A DNA stretch of 64,000 nt from Candidatus Butyricimonas faecavium (lineage in GTDB: Bacteria > Bacteroidota > Bacteroidia > Bacteroidales > Marinifilaceae), in assembly GCA_944321125.1 (NCBI GenBank), contig CALUKD010000012.1, positions 36,174 through 100,173 of the forward strand, read 5' to 3'. A program made the position numbers and the translations under genes. The notes under the pieces were generated by a model, which did not search any database, was not told where the DNA came from, and saw only the letters and a program-made list of their open reading frames with translations. This document shows, piece by piece, positions 32,672 through 42,988 of the stretch (within the stretch, counting starts at the first letter, position 1; the number at the start of each line of letters is the position of its first letter).

Positions 32672-34330
32672 ATGATAAAGAACATCCATATAGGAAATTA
32701 CGCTTTGATCGATAGAACAAATGTCGAGTTAGAGAAAGGGTTTACAATTATTACCGGGGAAACAGGTGCGGGCAAATCCATATTGTTGGGTGCTATCGGA
32801 CTGACGTTGGGGCAGAGGGCTGATGTTGCTGCCATTATGGATAAGAATAGAAAGTGTGTGGTCGAGATCACTTATGATGTTGTGGGGTACGATTTACAAA
32901 ACTGGTTTGCTGATAATGACTTGGATTATGACAACGAGGTGGTTGTGAGGCGAGAGTTGACAGCAGATGGTAAATCAAGGGCGTTTATTAATGATACTCC
33001 TGTTAATAACAAACTATTGAAAGAGTTCGGGAGTTTTTTGATTGATGTACATTCACAGCATCAGTCCTTACTTATCGGACAACCGGAATATCAGTTGGAG
33101 ATACTGGATGCTTTTTGCGGTAATCAAGCGTTATTGAAAGATTACCGGGTAAAATATACTTGTCGGCAGGGATTATTGTCAGAATTGGCTTCGTTGAAAC
33201 AGCAAGCAAAGGAGGCGGCTCGGGAGGAAGATTATCTGAAATTTCAGTTTAACCAGCTGGATGAGGCCCGTCTGAGAGAAGGAGAACAACAGGAATTGGA
33301 GGAAGAGTTGGCTGTGTTAAATAATGCGGAGAATATCAAATCTGTTTTTTCCGAATCTACGTATATATTGACGGAATCAGATAATCCCGTTATCCAAGCT
33401 TTGAAAGGGTTGAAGAATAAAATGGCTACAGTGGAAGGGATTGTGAAAGAGGCTACCGACTACGAACAGCGTTTGAATTCGGTGATTCTCGAACTGGAGG
33501 ATATTGCGGATGAATCAGAGCGGGTGGCAGAACGGGTAGAATACAACCCGGCAAGGGTCGATATGATTAATGATCGTTTAAACGTGATGTACGATTTATT
33601 GCATAAGCACCGATTGGAAAAAGTAGACGAGCTGATCACTTTAAAAGATGAGTTAGGAAATAAGTTGAAAGGGATACAATCTTTTGCAGAGCAAATTGAA
33701 ATGTTAGAAAAACAAATCAGGTCCGTGGAGGCGGATATGGATTCGTTGGCAAATAAGATACATAAAGCTCGTGTGGCATCGGAGGAGAGATTAAGGGAAG
33801 AGATGCAGGGATTACTGGTAAGCATGGGAATCAAACATGCAGTGTTCAAGGTCATGGTTACTCCGTTGGAACATTTTACGCCCACGGGAAAAGATGATGT
33901 GAATTTCCTGTTCTCGGCAAATAAAAACCAAGAGCCGGGAGAACTGGTAAAAGTGGCTTCCGGGGGGGAAATCTCTCGGGTGATGTTGTCGCTAAAATAC
34001 ATTCTGTCCCGTACGAAACAGTTACCGGTCATTATCTTTGACGAGATTGACACAGGTGTTTCCGGGGAAATTGCTCACCGGATGGCCGAGATGATGAAAG
34101 AGATGGCACGCCGGATGCAGGTGATCAGTATTTCCCATTTACCCCAGATTGCTGCGGCAGGAGATCATCATTTTAAGGTATATAAAGAAGACGATCAGGT
34201 GGGAACAATTTCACGTATTCGTCGTTTAACTGATGAAGAACGAGTGGCGGAAATAGCCGGAATGATCAGTGGAAGTGTCGTCAGTGAAGCAGCGTTGGAG
34301 AATGCTCGGTTGCTACTCGCTCAGTTTTAA
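32672..34330 (+). CDS. recN: DNA repair protein RecN
   Basis: SMC-like ATPase that gathers broken ends during recombinational repair. The start at 32672 (MIKNIHIGNYALID) matches the usual RecN N-terminus; the ATG at 32645 would lie only about 2 bp after the predicted -7 element. The 552-residue protein has Walker A GETGAGKS (29-36), two coiled-coil arms (about 150-350), the ABC signature KVASGGEISRVMLSLK and Walker B IIFDEIDTGVSG. The C-terminal SHLPQIAAAGDHH is typical. It is followed by fabI after a 34-bp gap, so the two may be co-transcribed. Confidence 0.96.
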   Translation: MIKNIHIGNYALIDRTNVELEKGFTIITGETGAGKSILLGAIGLTLGQRADVAAIMDKNRKCVVEITYDVVGYDLQNWFADNDLDYDNEVVVRRELTADGKSRAFINDTPVNNKLLKEFGSFLIDVHSQHQSLLIGQPEYQLEILDAFCGNQALLKDYRVKYTCRQGLLSELASLKQQAKEAAREEDYLKFQFNQLDEARLREGEQQELEEELAVLNNAENIKSVFSESTYILTESDNPVIQALKGLKNKMATVEGIVKEATDYEQRLNSVILELEDIADESERVAERVEYNPARVDMINDRLNVMYDLLHKHRLEKVDELITLKDELGNKLKGIQSFAEQIEMLEKQIRSVEADMDSLANKIHKARVASEERLREEMQGLLVSMGIKHAVFKVMVTPLEHFTPTGKDDVNFLFSANKNQEPGELVKVASGGEISRVMLSLKYILSRTKQLPVIIFDEIDTGVSGEIAHRMAEMMKEMARRMQVISISHLPQIAAAGDHHFKVYKEDDQVGTISRIRRLTDEERVAEIAGMISGSVVSEAALENARLLLAQF

Positions 34331-34364
34331 TAGTAGAAAGAATTTTTTAATTTAATACAGTTTT

Positions 34365-35201
34365 ATGAGTTACAATTTATTGAAAGGAAAAAAGGGGATA
34401 ATATTCGGTGCGTTAAATGAGATGTCGATTGCGTGGAAAGTGGCGGAGAAATGTCTGGAAGAGGGAGCAGAAATCGTGTTGACGAACACTGAATTATCAA
34501 TCCGGATGGGACAGATCAAGGGCTTTGCGGAGAAGAATAATGTTCCATTGATTCCTGCAGATGCAACTAGTGAGGAGGATTTGGAGCGTTTATTTAAGGA
34601 GGCGATGGATTTGTTGGGAGGAAAGATTGATTTTATATTGCACTCGGTAGCTATGTCGTTGAACGTGAGGAAAAAACGTCCTTACGATAACTTGGATTAC
34701 GATTTTTTACAGAAAACATTGGATATTTCGGCGATTTCTTTCCATAAGGTTCTCCAAACAGCGAAGAAATTAGATGCAATTAATGAATGGGGGTCTGTTG
34801 TGGCACTTTCATACGTGGCAGCACAGCGTACCATGTTTGAATATAATGACATGGCAGATGCCAAGGCTATGTTGGAGTCTATTGCCCGTAGTTTCGGGTA
34901 TATCTATGGACGAGAGAAGAGAGTGCGTGTCAACACGATTTCTCAATCCCCGACGGTAACTACAGCCGGTAGTGGGATTAAAGGTTTTGATTCTCTGATT
35001 GATTTTGCAGAACGGATGTCCCCGCTAGGAAATGCTTCTGCCGAAGAGTGTGCGAATTATTGTATTACTTTGTTTTCTGATCTGACTCGTAAAGTGACTA
35101 TGCAGAATTTGTTCCACGATGGAGGATTCTCCAGCATGGGTATGAGCTACCGGGCGATGCACCAGTATAACAAGAGTTTTGAGAATGGTGAAACAAAATA
35201 A
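34365..35201 (+). CDS. fabI: Enoyl-[acyl-carrier-protein] reductase FabI
   Basis: Reduces trans-2-enoyl-ACP with NAD(P)H in the last step of each fatty-acid elongation cycle. The 278-residue SDR-like protein has the N-terminal cofactor motif GKKGIIFGALNEMSIAW, HSVAMS in the middle, and the catalytic Tyr-x6-Lys (Tyr160, Lys167 in YNDMADAK). NTISQSPTVTTAGSGI is the substrate-loop region. It follows recN closely. A long AT-rich hairpin (35210-35264) follows the stop and probably limits read-through into the exonuclease gene. Confidence 0.96.
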   Translation: MSYNLLKGKKGIIFGALNEMSIAWKVAEKCLEEGAEIVLTNTELSIRMGQIKGFAEKNNVPLIPADATSEEDLERLFKEAMDLLGGKIDFILHSVAMSLNVRKKRPYDNLDYDFLQKTLDISAISFHKVLQTAKKLDAINEWGSVVALSYVAAQRTMFEYNDMADAKAMLESIARSFGYIYGREKRVRVNTISQSPTVTTAGSGIKGFDSLIDFAERMSPLGNASAEECANYCITLFSDLTRKVTMQNLFHDGGFSSMGMSYRAMHQYNKSFENGETK

Positions 35202-35209
35202 TTTCGGAT

Positions 35210-35264
35210 CTTACGATTTATGATTTGAGGTGTAGGTGTGATAAAGAAAATTATAAATCGTAAG
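35210..35264 (+). terminator. AT-rich hairpin after fabI
   Basis: A 16-bp stem with one mismatch (35210-35225 with 35249-35264; arms CTTACGATTTATGATT and its complement) sits just after the fabI stop. The T-tract is poor, so it may be an RNA-stabilising hairpin or a dispersed repeat rather than a strict terminator. Confidence 0.45.
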
Positions 35265-35288
35265 TCATAAATTGTAAATATAGTAAAG

Positions 35289-35861
35289 ATGTTCTTATTT
35301 TTTGACACGGAAACGACGGGACTTCCGCAGCGTTGGAATGCACCCGTGACGGACATTGATAATTGGCCCCGGTTAGTGCAGCTTGCGTGGATTATGTGTG
35401 ATGATAAGGGGAATATTATCGAGGAACGTAGCGATATTATTAAACCGGAAGGATTCGCCATTCCGGTAGAGGCATCCCGTGTACACGGGATTACCACGAT
35501 AAAAGCTCAAGAGGAAGGGAAAGATTTGTTATCAACCTTAGAGCTGTTTTCGGATAAGATAGATGCAGCCTATGCCTTGATCGGGCATAATATTAGTTTT
35601 GATGAGTGTATTGTGGGGGCTGAATTTGAGCGGAAACGTATGATGACTTCTTTGTTTCTGAAACCGAAATACTGTACGATGAGAATGTCTACGAATTATT
35701 GTAAATTGCCGGGAGGAAAACAGGGATTCAAATCTCCGAAATTATCCGAATTACATCAGGTTCTGTTCGGGGAGGGATTCGAAAATGCCCATGATGCTTT
35801 AGCTGACGTACGGGCAACAGTTCGTTGCTTCTGGAAATTGAAAGAGTTAAAAGTAATTTAA
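35289..35861 (+). CDS. DnaQ-like 3'-5' exonuclease (DEDDh)
   Basis: The 190-residue protein has the DEDDh exonuclease motifs: ExoI FFDTETTG (Asp6, Glu8), ExoII in IGHNISFDE near residue 100, and ExoIII HDALADV (His168, Asp173). It may proofread or process DNA or RNA 3' ends. It ends 1 bp before the dnaB start, so translation is probably coupled, which suggests a role near replication. It is a stand-alone exonuclease domain, shorter than full DnaQ epsilon subunits with a polymerase-binding tail, so the symbol dnaQ is not assigned. Confidence 0.88.
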   Translation: MFLFFDTETTGLPQRWNAPVTDIDNWPRLVQLAWIMCDDKGNIIEERSDIIKPEGFAIPVEASRVHGITTIKAQEEGKDLLSTLELFSDKIDAAYALIGHNISFDECIVGAEFERKRMMTSLFLKPKYCTMRMSTNYCKLPGGKQGFKSPKLSELHQVLFGEGFENAHDALADVRATVRCFWKLKELKVI

Positions 35862-35862
35862 T

Positions 35863-37404
35863 ATGGCGAAGAAACCAGAGTATAATTATAAATCATTGCA
35901 AACCGAGTACGGGAAAATGCCCCCGCAAGCCGTGGATCTGGAGGAAGCCATTCTGGGATCTTTAATGTTGGAGAAGGATGCGTTTATTACCGTGAGTGAT
36001 TTTTTGAAACCGGAATGTTTTTACAAGGAGGCACATCAAAAGATATACCGGGGAATTCAAAACCTTTCCTTGAATAATGAACCGGTGGATATTCTCACTG
36101 TGAGTGAGGAGATGAAACGTTTGGGAGAACTGGAAGAGATTGGGGGATATTACTATTTGGCCCAACTGACTTCGAAGGTGGCATCAGCGGCTCATATCGA
36201 GTTCCATGCCCGTATTGTGGTGCAAAAATATATCCAGCGGGAGTTGATTCGGGTGTGTACCGATATACAGAATAAAGCTTATGACGAGGCGACGGATGTG
36301 GCTGACTTGGTGGATATGGCCCAAAAACAGGTGTTCGAAATTGCCGAGGGGAATATAAAGAAAGAGACAGCGGCTATTAATACCTTGATTGATGAAGCGA
36401 TCAAAGGGATTGAAATTGCCGGGAAACGGGCGGATGGATTAAGTGGGGTTCCTTCTGGTTTTACGGCTTTAGATGAAGTAACTTCCGGTTGGCAGCCTTC
36501 CGATTTGGTGATTATTGCTGCTCGTCCTTCCATGGGAAAGACGGCTTTCGTGCTTTCCATGACCCGTAATATGGCGGTGAATCACAACCAGCCTATTGCG
36601 TTATTCTCTTTGGAGATGTCTTCGGTACAGTTGGTGAATCGTCTGATTGCTAGTGAGACCGAGTTGGGATCTGAAAAAATACGTAATGGTAAGTTGACCG
36701 AGGAAGAGTGGCAACAGTTACACTCGAAGATTAAGGCTTTGATCAAGGCTCCGATATATGTGGATGATACCCCGGCCCTCTCTATTTTCGAGTTGCGGGC
36801 CAAGTGTCGTCGTTTGCAACAAAGATACGGAATCAAGGTTCTGATTATCGACTATTTGCAGTTGATGACTGCCGGGGCGGATATGCGGGGAAACCGGGAG
36901 CAGGAGGTAAGTATGATTTCGCGGCAGTTGAAGATTATCGCCAAGGAACTTAATATACCTGTGATTGCCTTGTCACAGTTGAATCGTGGTGTTGAGCAGC
37001 GTACAGGAGATGCCAAAAAGCCGATGTTGTCTGACTTGCGTGAATCTGGGGCCATCGAGCAGGATGCCGATATGGTGCTTTTCATTCATCGTCCAGAACG
37101 TTATGGGATTATGGAGGACAGTATGGGAAACAGTTTGAAAGGGATTGCTGATATTATTATAGCTAAACATCGTAACGGAGCGGTAGGAGAGATTCAGTTG
37201 CGATTCCGTAACGAGTTGGCACAATTTTGTGATCTGGAAGAAGTTTCTCCGTTTGCATCGGGAGGTTCTACCGTGAAGACAGTTACTTTCGGTTCACGGA
37301 TGAATGAGGATGCTGTTCCGCAAATGCCACAACTAGACTCCGGTTTTCAGGAGGGTGGCAAGAACTTCGAAAATCCGGCGAATAGTAGTAAAGCTCCATT
37401 TTGA
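35863..37404 (+). CDS. dnaB: Replicative DNA helicase DnaB
   Basis: Hexameric helicase that unwinds the replication fork. The 513-residue protein has an N-terminal primase-interacting domain (PPQAVDLEEAILGSLM) and a RecA-like C-terminal domain with Walker A ARPSMGKTAF (about 221-230), Walker B VLIIDYLQLM, and the LSQLNRGVE and SDLRESGAIEQDAD blocks. No intein is present. It begins 1 bp after the exonuclease stop. The C-terminal tail is longer and low-complexity compared with E. coli, as is common in Bacteroidota. Confidence 0.97.
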   Translation: MAKKPEYNYKSLQTEYGKMPPQAVDLEEAILGSLMLEKDAFITVSDFLKPECFYKEAHQKIYRGIQNLSLNNEPVDILTVSEEMKRLGELEEIGGYYYLAQLTSKVASAAHIEFHARIVVQKYIQRELIRVCTDIQNKAYDEATDVADLVDMAQKQVFEIAEGNIKKETAAINTLIDEAIKGIEIAGKRADGLSGVPSGFTALDEVTSGWQPSDLVIIAARPSMGKTAFVLSMTRNMAVNHNQPIALFSLEMSSVQLVNRLIASETELGSEKIRNGKLTEEEWQQLHSKIKALIKAPIYVDDTPALSIFELRAKCRRLQQRYGIKVLIIDYLQLMTAGADMRGNREQEVSMISRQLKIIAKELNIPVIALSQLNRGVEQRTGDAKKPMLSDLRESGAIEQDADMVLFIHRPERYGIMEDSMGNSLKGIADIIIAKHRNGAVGEIQLRFRNELAQFCDLEEVSPFASGGSTVKTVTFGSRMNEDAVPQMPQLDSGFQEGGKNFENPANSSKAPF

Positions 37405-37500
37405 TTTATTATTTATGCATTCGGATCTACAAAAGTGTAATGATAAAATCTGAATCTGAAATCGTAAATCAATTTAGAATTGTAAATCTAAAATTAGAGT

Positions 37501-39309
37501 ATGCGTGATAAATTATTATTTTTGCTGAAATACTATCTCTTTTGGATTGTATTCTCATGGGTAGCTAAGGTGGTATTCTTGATATATCAATACAAAGAGA
37601 CGGCCACTCTTACCGGTCATGATTATGTAATGATTTTTGCCAAAGGGTTCCGAATGGATCTTTCGTTTGGTGGGTACGTGATCTTATTGTCCTGTGTTTT
37701 AATGGCAACAGGTGTTTTTTTATCCGCAAAAATATTAAAACGTATTTTCTCTTACCTAACGCTTTTGCTTTTAGTAGTATCGAGTTTGATTATCGTGGGT
37801 GATCTGGAGTTATTCAAGAATTGGGGGTACCACATGGATGCAACTCCCTTGTTTTACCTAAAGACTCCTGACGAGGCGATGGCTTCAACTCCAACTGGGT
37901 TAATTGTATTGCTCTTATTGCTCTATGTTGTTCTGGTGGTTGTTTTTTATACGATTTATCGCCGTTGGATAGCTAAGACTTTTCATTCGGATAAGCGAGA
38001 AGCATTGTGGCATGGTATAATATATCTTATTTTAGGTGGTGTTGCGTTTATTCCCGTGAGAGGAGGTTTCAATGTGGCTCCGATGAACGTGAGTTTCGTG
38101 TTTTTCAATAACAAAAATATGTATGCGAATCAGGCTGCAGTCAATCCGGTATGGAATTTCTTGTACGAGGTAGTGCATATCGACAAGGTAAAAGGAAATT
38201 ATGCTTTTATGTCAGAGGAAAAGGCTCAGCAGTTGGTGGATAGCGTGTATGTGGAAACGGGAGATTTTCCTCGGGTATTGAAAACTGATAAACCTAATGT
38301 GGTTGTACTCTTGTTGGAAACATTCACGCTAAACGCTTGGGATGCCATGCCGAATCTACAGGCCGTAGCTAAGGAAGGGATATTTTTTTCTAATATATAT
38401 GCAACCGGAAATCGTTCTGACCGGGGTATATTGGGGGTAATCAGTGGTTTTCCCGCTTATCCGAATGCATCCATGTTGAAATATCCGAACAAGACTTATG
38501 AACAGCCTCGTTTCCCGCTGAATTTCGAGGCAGAAGGATATTCTACCCGTTTTTATTATGCAGGGGATCTCAATTTTGGTGGATTTCGTTCTTACGTGAC
38601 CATGAGTTTCCAAAGTATAGTTACCGAAGATGATTTTTCAGGAGAGGCAATCGAAAATCGTTTTAAATGGGGAGTACATGATGGGTATATGCTTGATCGC
38701 CTTTATGAAGACCTGCGAATAGCCCAAGTGCCGTTTATGTACATGGCATTTACTATGAGCAGTCATGAACCTTTTATTGTTCCCATGGAGACAAAGATTC
38801 CGGGAGATGATAGCGGTTCCAAGTTAAAGAATGCGATTGCCTATACAGATCAGTGTCTGGGGGAATTTTTTGAAAAGTGCAAGAAATCGGGACTTTGGGA
38901 TAATACCTTGTTCGTGTTGGTGGCCGATCATGGAACTCGTCATGTAGGGAATTTACAACCTCATTTACCAGAGGCTTATCGTATTCCTATGGTCTTTACG
39001 GGAGGAGCAATGAATGTGCAGGATTCTGTGGTTACTACCTTGGGTTCTCAGACCGATATGGTGGCAACATTATTTGCCCAGTTGAAGATGGATGCCTCTG
39101 CATTTCATTACAGCAAAAATTTATTAAGCCCGACAGTCGTACCTTTCGCTTTCTATGCTTTCACGAATGCGGCATCGGTAGTGACTACCAGTGGGGCTTA
39201 TATTTATGATCTGAAGACAAAAAAGCCAATAGGACCCAACACAAATCCCCGAGATGGTGAGCTATTGAAAGCCTATTTACAAATAGTCGACCGAGACTTT
39301 AAGAAATGA
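37501..39309 (+). CDS. LTA synthase/sulfatase-family membrane protein
   Basis: The 602-residue protein has about five N-terminal membrane segments (to about residue 165, for example GYVILLSCVLMATGVFL) and a C-terminal alkaline phosphatase-like catalytic domain. Probable active-site elements are VVVLLLETFTLNAW (nucleophile Thr after Glu) and the metal-binding VADHGTRH. Such enzymes transfer phosphoglycerol or phosphoethanolamine to envelope glycans or lipids; the acceptor here is unknown. The catalytic domain should face the periplasm. It converges on the metallophosphoesterase gene with a 12-bp gap. Confidence 0.88.
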   Translation: MRDKLLFLLKYYLFWIVFSWVAKVVFLIYQYKETATLTGHDYVMIFAKGFRMDLSFGGYVILLSCVLMATGVFLSAKILKRIFSYLTLLLLVVSSLIIVGDLELFKNWGYHMDATPLFYLKTPDEAMASTPTGLIVLLLLLYVVLVVVFYTIYRRWIAKTFHSDKREALWHGIIYLILGGVAFIPVRGGFNVAPMNVSFVFFNNKNMYANQAAVNPVWNFLYEVVHIDKVKGNYAFMSEEKAQQLVDSVYVETGDFPRVLKTDKPNVVVLLLETFTLNAWDAMPNLQAVAKEGIFFSNIYATGNRSDRGILGVISGFPAYPNASMLKYPNKTYEQPRFPLNFEAEGYSTRFYYAGDLNFGGFRSYVTMSFQSIVTEDDFSGEAIENRFKWGVHDGYMLDRLYEDLRIAQVPFMYMAFTMSSHEPFIVPMETKIPGDDSGSKLKNAIAYTDQCLGEFFEKCKKSGLWDNTLFVLVADHGTRHVGNLQPHLPEAYRIPMVFTGGAMNVQDSVVTTLGSQTDMVATLFAQLKMDASAFHYSKNLLSPTVVPFAFYAFTNAASVVTTSGAYIYDLKTKKPIGPNTNPRDGELLKAYLQIVDRDFKK

Positions 39310-39321
39310 AGTAAGGTTTTA

Positions 39322-40512
39322 TTATTTACAATTATTGGTTAACTTGATTAAGGTTATTTCCGGCCTTTGACCGATGCGTCCGGCAAATCCCAGATAACCA
39401 ACTCCTCGGGAAACATATAATTGTTGACCATTTGATGCATACAGCCCGTTATATTCCGGGTAGACGTATACTGCTGGACTCCATCGGAAATTGCCGATGG
39501 TGATTCCCAATTGCATGGCGTGCGTGTGACCCGCTAGCATGAGATCTACGGGATAATTTAGCACCTCATGTCGCCAGTGAGATGGGTCATGGGAAAGGAG
39601 AATGACAGGATGACCGTCCGTTCCTTCCAGAGCTTGAGCTAATTTGCCAAAAGAGGGAAAGGGAGGAAGTCCCCAGTTTTCAACCCCGGCTAGGTAAAGC
39701 GTGTCATTTGAAATGACAAGCGGGATATTTGTATTATTTAGCATCACAAAATCAGCTCGTTTCATATTCTCGAAAAACTGTTTTAGGTTATTCTCTTGGT
39801 CTGTTTTCGTGGGCCACTTCACGTATGTACCGTAATCATGATTACCGGTCGTGGCATATTTGCCGTATTTAGCTTTTAATTTCTTTAAGGTTTCAATCCA
39901 AGGGTCCATTTCTGAGGCAAAACTATTTATCATGTCGCCGGTAAACACAATCAAATCGGGATTTAATCGGTTAACTTCATCTACGAGTTTTGTGATTCCG
40001 GGATAATGTTCCCCGTAACTTCCCAGATGCAAATCGGTTAGTTGTACGATACGGAAGTCATTGAAGGCGTTAGGTAAAGTTTTAATACACACGGTTGTCT
40101 GTTCGACTTTATAGCTATATCTATACCACGTGATTCCATTCAATATAACAGCAAAAGAGGTTAGTGCAATGCCTAGGGCCAACCTATTTACGATTCTAGC
40201 AGCCGGAATACATTTGGCCTTCCGTAATAAGATGGAAAAAGCATTTATGATAATATACAAAGTCTTGGGTGTATAGAACAACAAAATAATAGAGATACAT
40301 TTCTCTACCCAAAAGTAGGCTTCCGGGCTTTTAAGAGTCGGGATAAATAAGTGATACCATACGATACATGCCACGAAAAACAGGGAATGTAGCCAAAATA
40401 AATACGAGTATATTTTCCGTTTGAAATAACGTCTGATCTGTAAGAATAGGAGTGAGTCATTCAGCAGCACGCAGAAAATTCCGGCTATCAGTATGAATAA
40501 TCCTGTTTTCAT
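39322..40512 (-). CDS. Membrane-bound metallophosphoesterase
   Basis: The 396-residue protein has about four N-terminal membrane segments (to about residue 130) and a calcineurin-like domain with the metal-binding motifs LTDLHLGSYG, FTGDMINS, TGNHDYG, LLSHDPSHW and LAGHTHAMQLG. It resembles YkuE/UDP-2,3-diacylglucosamine-hydrolase-like phosphoesterases of the membrane; the substrate is not known. It is 6 bp downstream of the CBM9-like gene on the same strand, so the two may be co-transcribed. Confidence 0.9.
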   Translation of the reverse strand: MKTGLFILIAGIFCVLLNDSLLFLQIRRYFKRKIYSYLFWLHSLFFVACIVWYHLFIPTLKSPEAYFWVEKCISIILLFYTPKTLYIIINAFSILLRKAKCIPAARIVNRLALGIALTSFAVILNGITWYRYSYKVEQTTVCIKTLPNAFNDFRIVQLTDLHLGSYGEHYPGITKLVDEVNRLNPDLIVFTGDMINSFASEMDPWIETLKKLKAKYGKYATTGNHDYGTYVKWPTKTDQENNLKQFFENMKRADFVMLNNTNIPLVISNDTLYLAGVENWGLPPFPSFGKLAQALEGTDGHPVILLSHDPSHWRHEVLNYPVDLMLAGHTHAMQLGITIGNFRWSPAVYVYPEYNGLYASNGQQLYVSRGVGYLGFAGRIGQRPEITLIKLTNNCK

Positions 40513-40518
40513 AGTTGA

Positions 40519-41175
40519 TTATTTAAAAATAAATGTTCCAAAGAATTCCGGTTGGTGGAAATCTGGTTTCTCCGTAGGAATCGGGTGCCAAGTGACAAAG
40601 TGAGGATGGGGAAGTTTATTTCCGCATTTATGAATGTTCCCTTTGATCACGCTTCCGGAAGTAGGGATAAAGTTGTGTTTGAAAAAAGCCGAGTGGGGAA
40701 ATTTGATAATCAGCGACCATTGATAAAAAGCTTCATCTTTATTCTCGTTATTAAATTTTATAGTAGAATCCCTGAGAATGGTGGTACTTATTTCTGTTGG
40801 CATCAGACTGCGTGCATCTCGCCCCGAACCGTAAGCACATAGGATCGTACCGATGGCGTTGATTTCAATATTGTAATATCCACCCCCGTCTTCTAATTGA
40901 ACGAAAAGTTCCACACAGGAATCTTCCCACACGTGTCCGCAATCCATGATTTCCGTGGCTCGGAATTCATTTTCATACACGTCAAATTTAAAAAATATAT
41001 GTTGTTCGTTATAAGCAATTCGGAAGTAGATATCCGGGCGATAAGGATTGGTGTCCGGCCAGTTTATTTCCTTCAAGGTAATACGATTACACTCTCGGTC
41101 TAGGTGGTAGCTTAACACTTGTAATGTTTCGTCACTTGCGTACGGGGGAAACTTGACAATATCAATGGTATCCAT
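40519..41175 (-). CDS. CBM9-like carbohydrate-binding family protein
   Basis: The 218-residue protein resembles family 9 carbohydrate-binding/DOMON-like beta sandwiches: YFRIAYNEQHIFFKFDVYEN (read in two strands), the motif EDSCVELFV, YYNIEINAIGTI, and a C-terminal WHPIPTEKPDFHQPEFFG. No signal peptide is seen, which is unusual for a carbohydrate-binding protein; it might be cytosolic or exported another way. It lies upstream of the phosphoesterase gene on the same strand. Ligand unknown. Confidence 0.8.
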   Translation of the reverse strand: MDTIDIVKFPPYASDETLQVLSYHLDRECNRITLKEINWPDTNPYRPDIYFRIAYNEQHIFFKFDVYENEFRATEIMDCGHVWEDSCVELFVQLEDGGGYYNIEINAIGTILCAYGSGRDARSLMPTEISTTILRDSTIKFNNENKDEAFYQWSLIIKFPHSAFFKHNFIPTSGSVIKGNIHKCGNKLPHPHFVTWHPIPTEKPDFHQPEFFGTFIFK

Positions 41176-41193
41176 GGCTTAGAACGAAAATGA

Positions 41194-41224
41194 GACGTGT
41201 CAGGAGGCTCCTTCCTGACACGTC
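41194..41224 (-). terminator. Terminator after fhs
   Basis: A perfect inverted repeat of 12 bp (41194-41205 with 41213-41224; arm GACGTGTCAGGA) with a 7-base loop, then TCATTTTCGTT on the minus strand. It lies 13 bp after the fhs stop. Confidence 0.75.
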
Positions 41225-41237
41225 AGTTAAAATTTAT

Positions 41238-42908
41238 TTAGAACAATCCGGTAATTTTACCGTTGTTATCTATGTCTATTTTTTCGGCAGCGGGAATATC
41301 CGGTAAACCGGGCATTCTCATGATACTACCCGTAATCGGGATGATGAATCCGGCTCCAGATGCAATTTCGATCTGACGTACCGTTACCACGAAATCTTTC
41401 GGACGGCCAAGTAATTTTGGATTATCCGATAATGATTTCTGTGTTTTGGCAATACAAACCGGAAGTTTATCTAACCCCAAGTCTATCACTTTCTTCAAGT
41501 CGGATTTTGCTTCTGCCGTATAGTCAATAGCGGCAGCACCGTATAATTCTTTGGCAATAGTTTCAATTTTCTTTTCAACACTCCATTCCCAATCGTACAA
41601 TGGCTTCATACTACAAGTACATTGTTCTGCAACTTTGGAAACTAGGCGAGCGAGGTTTTCCGCACCTTCACCGCCTTTTGCCCATACCTCGGCAACTTCC
41701 ATGGGTACGTCAAGTTCTTTACATTTTTCGGCAAGGAATGAGATCTCTTCATCGGTATCCGTAACGAATTTATTGATGGCTACAACAGGGCAGATGTTGA
41801 ATTTCTTCATATTCTCGACCTGTTTTTCCAAGTTGGCAACGCCTTTCTTCAGGGCTTCTAGGTTCGGTTCTTTTAATTGATCCAATTTGACACCCCCGTG
41901 GTATTTCAATGCCCGAACAGTAGCCACCATAACGATAGCACTGGGTTTTAACCCGGCTTTCACACATTTAATGTCGAAGAATTTCTCCGCTCCGAGGTCA
42001 AAACCGAATCCAGCTTCTGTCACCACATAGTCAGAGAGGGTTAATCCCATGCGGGTTGCGATGATTGAGTTGGTTCCTTGGGCTATATTTGCAAACGGAC
42101 CACCATGTATGATGGCTGGGTTACCTTCCAGAGTCTGTACTAGGTTCGGCTTGATAGCATCCTTCAACAAAGCTGCCATTGCACCGTGTGCATGTAGATC
42201 CCGGGCATAAATCGGTTTTTTATCGAACGTATAGCCGATAAAGATATTACCCAGTCTGTTTTTCAGATCCTCAAAATCATCCGACAGACAAAGAATAGCC
42301 ATTACTTCGGAGGCTGCAGTAATGTCAAATCCTGTCTCCCGCGGGATTCCGGCAGAGGTACCTCCCAATCCCACGATGATGTGGCGTAATGAACGATCAT
42401 TCATGTCCATTACCCGTTTCCAAGTTACGGTACGAGGATCGATGTTTAATGAATGTGTTTTACTTTGAATGTTATTGTCAATGAGGGCTGATAACAGGTT
42501 ATGGGCTTTTTCGATGGCACCGAAATCTCCTGTGAAGTGTAGGTTAATATCTTCCATCGGAACGACTTGCGAGTAACCACCACCGGTAGCGCCACCTTTA
42601 ATTCCGAATACCGGACCGAGTGAAGGCTCGCGAAGTACAACGGTTGCTTGTTTTCCTATTCGGTTTAATCCTTCTGTAAGACCGATGGAAATAGTTGTCT
42701 TACCTTCACCGGCTGGGGTTGGGGATATAGCAGACACAAGCACCAATTTTTTACCGTTTATCTTTGATTTATCAATCAGGCTTAATGGTAATTTTGCTTT
42801 ATATTTTCCGTAAGGTTCCAATAAGTCCCTATCAATACCTAATTTGTCTGCAATCTCGTAGATCGGTTTTATTTCTATCGAGTTTGCGATTTCAATATCT
42901 GTTTTCAT
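41238..42908 (-). CDS. fhs: Formate--tetrahydrofolate ligase
   Basis: Makes 10-formyl-tetrahydrofolate from formate, THF and ATP, feeding purine and one-carbon pathways. The 556-residue length is normal. The P-loop TPAGEGKTT (64-72) is present, as are [20 protein letters not shown] (seen as [10 protein letters not shown] and [10 protein letters not shown]) and [13 protein letters not shown]. The C-terminal [17 protein letters not shown] is characteristic. It stands alone on the minus strand with a strong terminator after it. Confidence 0.98.
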   Translation of the reverse strand: MKTDIEIANSIEIKPIYEIADKLGIDRDLLEPYGKYKAKLPLSLIDKSKINGKKLVLVSAISPTPAGEGKTTISIGLTEGLNRIGKQATVVLREPSLGPVFGIKGGATGGGYSQVVPMEDINLHFTGDFGAIEKAHNLLSALIDNNIQSKTHSLNIDPRTVTWKRVMDMNDRSLRHIIVGLGGTSAGIPRETGFDITAASEVMAILCLSDDFEDLKNRLGNIFIGYTFDKKPIYARDLHAHGAMAALLKDAIKPNLVQTLEGNPAIIHGGPFANIAQGTNSIIATRMGLTLSDYVVTEAGFGFDLGAEKFFDIKCVKAGLKPSAIVMVATVRALKYHGGVKLDQLKEPNLEALKKGVANLEKQVENMKKFNICPVVAINKFVTDTDEEISFLAEKCKELDVPMEVAEVWAKGGEGAENLARLVSKVAEQCTCSMKPLYDWEWSVEKKIETIAKELYGAAAIDYTAEAKSDLKKVIDLGLDKLPVCIAKTQKSLSDNPKLLGRPKDFVVTVRQIEIASGAGFIIPITGSIMRMPGLPDIPAAEKIDIDNNGKITGLF

Positions 42909-42988
42909 CTTGTTAATTTTAATTACAATTATAGGTTAGAAGTTACAAGTTTATTAGTTTACTGATTTTCCTATAATTTGTTTCTTTT